DNA of 64,000 bases from an uncultured Oscillospiraceae bacterium (GTDB taxonomy: Bacteria; Bacillota; Clostridia; Oscillospirales; Oscillospiraceae): contig CAJUKT010000096.1 of assembly GCA_910587255.1 (NCBI GenBank), positions 1-64,000 of the forward strand, read 5' to 3'. How positions within the stretch are numbered: the stretch's first letter is position 1; each line of letters opens with the position of its first letter. A program made the position numbers and the translations under genes. Below, piece by piece: positions 60,740 to 64,000 of this stretch. The notes below the pieces were generated by a model. The model ran no database searches. It was not told the DNA's origin and saw only the letters and a list, made by a program, of their open reading frames with translations.

Positions 60740-61384
60740 ATGACAAAACAAGACGTGCGGGCCATCGTGGAGGCGCTGAAGGAGCTGTACCCCGATTCCC
60801 TGTGCTCCCTGCAATACGAGAAGGACTACGAGCTGCTGTTCGCCGTGCGGCTGTCCGCCCAGTGCACCGACGAACGTGTGAACAAGGTAACCCCCGCCCT
60901 GTACGAGCGTTTCCCCACCCTGGAGAGCTTTGCAGAGGCCGACATAGAAGAGGTGGGCCAATACATCCACTCCTGCGGCTTTTTCCGGGGTAAGAGCCGG
61001 GATCTGGTGCTGTGCGCCCAGATGCTGCTGAGCGAATACGGCGGAAAGGTGCCGGAAACCATGGAGGATCTGCTTCGCCTGCCCGGTGTTGGCCGCAAGA
61101 CCGCCAACCTCATTTTAGGCGACATACACGACACCCCCGGCGTGGTGGTGGCGGACACCCACTGCATCCGCATCACCGGGCGGCTGGGGCTGACCGACGG
61201 CACCAAAGATCCAGCCAAGGTGGAACAGCAATTGCGCAAAATCCTGCCCCCGGAGGAGTCCAACAACTTCTGCCATCGGATGGTGCTCCATGGACGGGCG
61301 GTATGCACCGCCCGAAAGGCCAAGTGCGGCGAGTGCGTGTGCGCACCTTGGTGTAAGTACGCGAATACAGAGTTTAAGGCGTAA
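60740..61384 (+). CDS. nth: Endonuclease III
   Basis: Nth removes oxidised pyrimidines and nicks abasic sites. The 214-residue protein has the hairpin LPGVGRKTANLIL (catalytic Lys), VVADTHCIRITGRLGL (catalytic Asp) and the iron-sulfur Cys set C-x6-C-x2-C-x5-C at the end (CTARKAKCGECVCAPWC). The ATG at 60740 has GAGGTGAG upstream; an in-frame ATG at 60647 has no site. Confidence 0.95.
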   Translation: MTKQDVRAIVEALKELYPDSLCSLQYEKDYELLFAVRLSAQCTDERVNKVTPALYERFPTLESFAEADIEEVGQYIHSCGFFRGKSRDLVLCAQMLLSEYGGKVPETMEDLLRLPGVGRKTANLILGDIHDTPGVVVADTHCIRITGRLGLTDGTKDPAKVEQQLRKILPPEESNNFCHRMVLHGRAVCTARKAKCGECVCAPWCKYANTEFKA

Positions 61385-61389
61385 AGGAG

Positions 61390-61420
61390 GCCCGCCCCAG
61401 TGACCGGGGCGGGCTGTTCT
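61390..61420. terminator. Terminator between nth and the anti-sigma gene
   Basis: GCCCGCCCC pairs with GGGGCGGGC over seven bases, followed by TGTTCT on the plus strand. Confidence 0.65.
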
Positions 61421-61425
61421 ATGCT

Positions 61426-62241
61426 TTATGATCGGAAGCTGTCCAGTATCTCCTTGAGCTGATCCTCCGTCCCCCCGGTGGACAGGGTTTTTAGGGCTGT
61501 CACCTTGTATAGGATGCCCTCCCGCATAAAATAGCCTGTGCAGTCTTGGTAGGGAGCTTCCTCCGGCCCACGGTATTGGATGATCTCCGCCACCGTCCCG
61601 CTGGGCATGGTGTAGCTGCCCAACGGCTCCAGACTGCCCTCTGCAAGTCCAAGGCCGCCGCTGGCGCCGCTTCCATGCCACAGCTCCGTGCGAATCGTAA
61701 TCTCGACCTCCGCGCCGATTTCCTTCAAATCGCAGCCAATGATGTCGATGCCCCACAGCACATCGTACTCTGTGTGGAACAGAATAACCTGAAACCACCC
61801 GTTCCAGTTCTCACCGTCCCCAGGCCAGACGCAGGGGATACCCTCCCCCAAAAAGGTTTTTACCTCCTCCCAGGTATCAAATATCAGGCTCACTGGGGCG
61901 CATGGCCCTTCCCGGCCCTCGCTGGCGGCGAGCAGCTCCGGGCTGAACGCGCTGAGCGGATACTTCGTCATGGGGCTTCCGCTTACCGTATAGCCCTCGT
62001 CCGTGCCGTTGGCGTCGAAAAAGAGCTGAATGGTAAGCCGCTCCAACAGCTCCGGGCCGGCGGCTGCGGCCCCCGTCACCAGCAGGGCGGCCGCGGCGGC
62101 GGCCGCAACGATCTGTTTCCAGTTTTTCACCGGCTTGCTCCTCCCCCCGTCCTCCTGGAGGAGTTTTTTCAGCAGCTCCCGCTCTCTCTGCGGACCGGGG
62201 GCCAGTCCGTCGAACATCCTGTTCAGCTCATGTCTGTCCAT
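61426..62241 (-). CDS. Membrane protein, probable anti-sigma factor of the adjacent ECF sigma
   Basis: A 271-residue protein with a short cytoplasmic head (1-40), a membrane helix (about 43-61, Ala-rich) and an extracytoplasmic domain with DUF4367-like features at the end (CTGYFMREGILYKVTAL, GTEDQLKEILDSF). It starts inside the end of the sigma gene (14-base overlap). Anti-sigma function is inferred from position and layout. Confidence 0.72.
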   Translation of the reverse strand: MDRHELNRMFDGLAPGPQRERELLKKLLQEDGGRSKPVKNWKQIVAAAAAAALLVTGAAAAGPELLERLTIQLFFDANGTDEGYTVSGSPMTKYPLSAFSPELLAASEGREGPCAPVSLIFDTWEEVKTFLGEGIPCVWPGDGENWNGWFQVILFHTEYDVLWGIDIIGCDLKEIGAEVEITIRTELWHGSGASGGLGLAEGSLEPLGSYTMPSGTVAEIIQYRGPEEAPYQDCTGYFMREGILYKVTALKTLSTGGTEDQLKEILDSFRS

Positions 62242-62725
62242 ACCCTTCCTCCTCCAATTTGAGTTTCAGCTTTTTCCGTGCCTGGACCAGCCGGGAGCGT
62301 ACGGTGGAATGGTTCTCTCCCAGCATATCCGAAATTTCCCCGGTGGTGTAGCCCTGGTAGTAGTGGAGATAGAGCACCAGCCGCTGTGGTTCAGGCAGCC
62401 CCGCCACCTGTTCCCATACCTCCCCGTCCCTGGGCTGCTCCCAGACGAGGGAATCCAGCATTTCCTCCCCCGCCCGCCGGGTACGCCACCAGTGCTTGAG
62501 CTGGTTGCGGCATTCGTTCCGGGCGGTGACGATGAGCCATGCCTTTTCGTGCTCCGGGTCGCGAAAGGGTTCGGTTCGCTCCATCACCTTACGAAAGACG
62601 GTCTGGGCGGCGTCCTCCGCATCGGGAATACTTTTCATCAGCACCAGGCAGATCTGGTAAACCATGCTGAAGCGCCGCTCATACAGACCGGCCAGCTCCT
62701 CCCTTGAACATGCCCCCCTGCGCAT
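62228..62725 (-). CDS. ECF-type RNA polymerase sigma factor
   Basis: A 165-residue sigma-70 ECF protein with region 2 (FSMVYQICLVLMKSIPDAED, AWLIVTARNECRNQLK) and region 4 (LPEPQRLVLYLHYYQGYTT, ISDMLGENHSTVRSRLVQAR). The ATG at 62725 has AGGGGGTG upstream; longer frames lack it. It is paired with the membrane gene downstream. Confidence 0.92.
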   Translation of the reverse strand: MRRGACSREELAGLYERRFSMVYQICLVLMKSIPDAEDAAQTVFRKVMERTEPFRDPEHEKAWLIVTARNECRNQLKHWWRTRRAGEEMLDSLVWEQPRDGEVWEQVAGLPEPQRLVLYLHYYQGYTTGEISDMLGENHSTVRSRLVQARKKLKLKLEEEGYGQT

Positions 62726-62794
62726 CGGAACACCCCCTTCGTCTCTGTATCTATTACACAATTAAGACAAGCCAATTGTTGACCATCTGCAAAA

Positions 62795-62836
62795 ATTTTT
62801 AAAAAGGGAGGGCAGCCTATGCCGCCCTCCCTGAAA
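62795..62836 (-). terminator. Terminator of folD
   Basis: AGGGAGGGC pairs with GCCCTCCCT over ten bases; the minus strand continues TTTTTAAAAATTTTT. Confidence 0.85.
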
Positions 62837-62841
62837 AATTC

Positions 62842-63005
62842 AGAAGCTGTATTTACAGCCGAAACCGCCGGATGGCCGAGGGATTTTTCCGACAGGCAAG
62901 GCAAATTTTCGCAGGAATCATTGGGTTTATTTCAAGAAAATTTAACGCCGCATGCTGGGAAAAAACCCGGCCAGACGGTGAATTGAGGTTGTGAATACAG
63001 CTTCT
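62842..63005. repeat. 164-base segment with 12-base inverted ends
   Basis: AGAAGCTGTATT (62842-62853) is repeated inverted as AATACAGCTTCT (62994-63005). The interior has no gene and contains a GC-rich half and an AT-rich half. It lies between folD and its terminator. It may be a small non-autonomous element or a folded 3-prime UTR. Confidence 0.55.
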
Positions 63006-63014
63006 AAGCTCCGT

Positions 63015-63860
63015 CTACACACCCTGGTGCAGCTTAGCCGCCGTCAGGGTGTTTTTCATCAGCATGGCCCGGGTCATTGGTCCCACACCGCCGGGAACCG
63101 GCGTGATGTAGGATGCTTTTACAGCCGCTTCCTCAAAGCACACGTCGCCGCACAGCTTGCCCTCCCCGTTGCGGTTCATGGCCACGTCGATGACCACGGC
63201 CCCCTCCTTCACCATATCCGCCGTGACCAACCCCGTTTTACCCACGGCGGATACCAGAATATCGGCGGAGGCGGCCAGCTCCTTCAGATCCGGCGTTTTG
63301 GAGTGGCACATCACCACCGTGCCATGGGCGTGGAGCAGCAGCAGCGCCATGGGCTTGCCCACAATGTTGGAACGGCCCAGCACCACACAACGCTTTCCCG
63401 CCGGGTCGATGCGGTACTCTTTGAGCATCTCCATCACGCCGCCGGGGGTACAGGGCTGGAACACCGGGGCGCCGATGGTAAGCTGGCCTACATTATAGGG
63501 ATGGAAGCAGTCCACATCCTTGCCCGGGTCAATGGCCAGCAGCACCTCCCGCTCATCCAACCCCTTCGGCAGGGGCAGCTGAACCAGGATGCCGTCGATA
63601 TCCGCCCGGCCATTCAGTTCCGCCACCAGCTCCAGCAGCTGTTTTTGGGTGGTTTGCGCCGGCAGCGCATACTCCTCGCTGTAAAACCCGCATTCCTCGC
63701 AATCCTTGCGCTTACTGGTCACATAGACCCGGGAGGCGGGATCCTCTCCCACTAAAATTACCGCCAGCCCAGGCTTTCGGGGCAGAGATGCCGCCTCCCC
63801 CCGAACATTTTCCTTCAGCTTTGCCGCCAAAGCCTTGCCGTCAATTCGTGTCGCCGCCAT
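63015..63860 (-). CDS. folD: Methylene-THF dehydrogenase / methenyl-THF cyclohydrolase
   Basis: FolD interconverts one-carbon folates. The 281-residue protein has YVTSKRKDCEECGF (catalytic Lys region), GILVQLPLPKGLD, PCTPGGVMEMLKEY, VVLGRSNIVGKPMALLLL (NADP) and TPVPGGVGPMTRAML. The ATG at 63860 has GAGGAG upstream and overlaps the previous gene's end by 20 bases. Confidence 0.97.
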   Translation of the reverse strand: MAATRIDGKALAAKLKENVRGEAASLPRKPGLAVILVGEDPASRVYVTSKRKDCEECGFYSEEYALPAQTTQKQLLELVAELNGRADIDGILVQLPLPKGLDEREVLLAIDPGKDVDCFHPYNVGQLTIGAPVFQPCTPGGVMEMLKEYRIDPAGKRCVVLGRSNIVGKPMALLLLHAHGTVVMCHSKTPDLKELAASADILVSAVGKTGLVTADMVKEGAVVIDVAMNRNGEGKLCGDVCFEEAAVKASYITPVPGGVGPMTRAMLMKNTLTAAKLHQGV

Positions 63861-63999
63861 TATTTTTCTCCTCCTCATGCTTTTTCTCGCGCTGGACGGG
63901 CTCGGCAGGGGCAGACGCAGCCTCCCCCGCCCTCTCTGGTACGGACTCTTCCGCCGGAATGCTTACCTCTGTTTCCGCTTCATTTTTTGCTGCGGCCGC
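63841..63999 (-). CDS. Partial gene, acidic C-terminal tail (N-terminus outside the window)
   Basis: An open minus-strand frame enters at the window edge and stops at 63841, overlapping the folD start. The 52 visible residues are disordered and rich in Glu, Ala, Pro and Lys (NEAETEVSIPAEESVPERAG; QREKKHEEEKNNG). No domain is visible, so the function cannot be stated. Coupled translation with folD is likely. Confidence 0.6.
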   Translation of the reverse strand, partial: AAAAKNEAETEVSIPAEESVPERAGEAASAPAEPVQREKKHEEEKNNGGDTN

Positions 64000-64000
64000 A

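Noticed and set aside
59335..60993. A 552-codon plus-strand open frame
   Set aside because: It lies antisense to glyA and has low-complexity Gly/His/Val composition caused by the opposite frame; glyA has clear family motifs, a promoter and a ribosome site.
1..64000. CRISPR array or cas genes
   Set aside because: No regularly spaced direct repeats with unique spacers and no Cas motifs were seen anywhere in the window.

Overview
The window reads as chromosome of a spore-forming, Gram-positive member of the Clostridia, most likely an Oscillospirales gut-type bacterium. Support comes from the sporulation genes (spoIIGA-sigE-sigG, yunB, a tiny spoVM, a SPOCS/LysM coat protein), HPr kinase, the PASTA kinase/PPM phosphatase pair, CdaA/CdaR, RemA, type III pantothenate kinase and a THF riboswitch, all in GC-rich DNA with strong AGGAGG ribosome sites. 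Genus-level placement is inference.

Region 1 (1-5.4 kb) is AT-richer accessory DNA. It begins with the end of an insertion sequence that truncates a serine recombinase, followed by a Uma2 nuclease-like gene, small unknown genes, an XRE regulator with three evenly spaced operators, phage/ICE-type small proteins, and a secreted SLH-anchored parallel beta-helix protein coupled to its own XRE regulator. A start-less gene remnant closes it. Region 2 (5.6-7.3 kb) has a small membrane protein and a lipoprotein with an apparent frameshift.

Region 3 (7.5-18 kb) is one long minus-strand run: murD, three tandem M42 aminopeptidases, an aluminium-resistance/methionine-gamma-lyase-like PLP enzyme, yunB, ligA, an aminotransferase and a secreted nuclease. 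The murD promoter overlaps back-to-back with that of rnpB (RNase P RNA). Region 4 (18.5-29 kb) holds a phosphoglycerate-mutase-like/GNAT fusion, hprK, rpmB, der-plsY, yceD-rpmF, an aspartate-type aminotransferase, coaX, and the SPOCS/LysM and spoVM genes.

Region 5 (29-45.6 kb) is a minus-strand super-operon: cdaA-cdaR, a DUF5685 / J-protein / membrane-protein trio, yicC-remA-gmk-rpoZ, priA-def-fmt-rsmB-rlmN-stp-prkC-rsgA. It links c-di-AMP synthesis, nucleotide supply, replication restart, translation initiation and Ser/Thr phosphorylation. Region 6 (45.7-52 kb) has a cysteine-desulfurase-like enzyme with a DUF3343 partner, a CmpB-type membrane protein, a THF-riboswitch-controlled folate transporter, an AGCS amino-acid carrier, tRNA-Ser(GGA), and the decayed remains of a mobilizable element (MobA/MobL relaxase relic).

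Region 7 (52-64 kb) has spoIIGA-sigE-sigG, rarA-DUF951-hisC, an amidohydrolase, glyA, nth, an ECF sigma/anti-sigma pair and folD. The folate genes (glyA, folD, folT) and the sporulation genes are the two functional themes recurring across the window. No CRISPR array, rRNA operon or complete prophage was seen. The most unusual items are the relic relaxase next to tRNA-Ser, the regular operator array at 1552-1632, the DUF5685/J-protein trio, the phosphatase-acetyltransferase fusion, the start-codon hairpin of the AGCS gene and a 164-base element with inverted ends near 62.9 kb.
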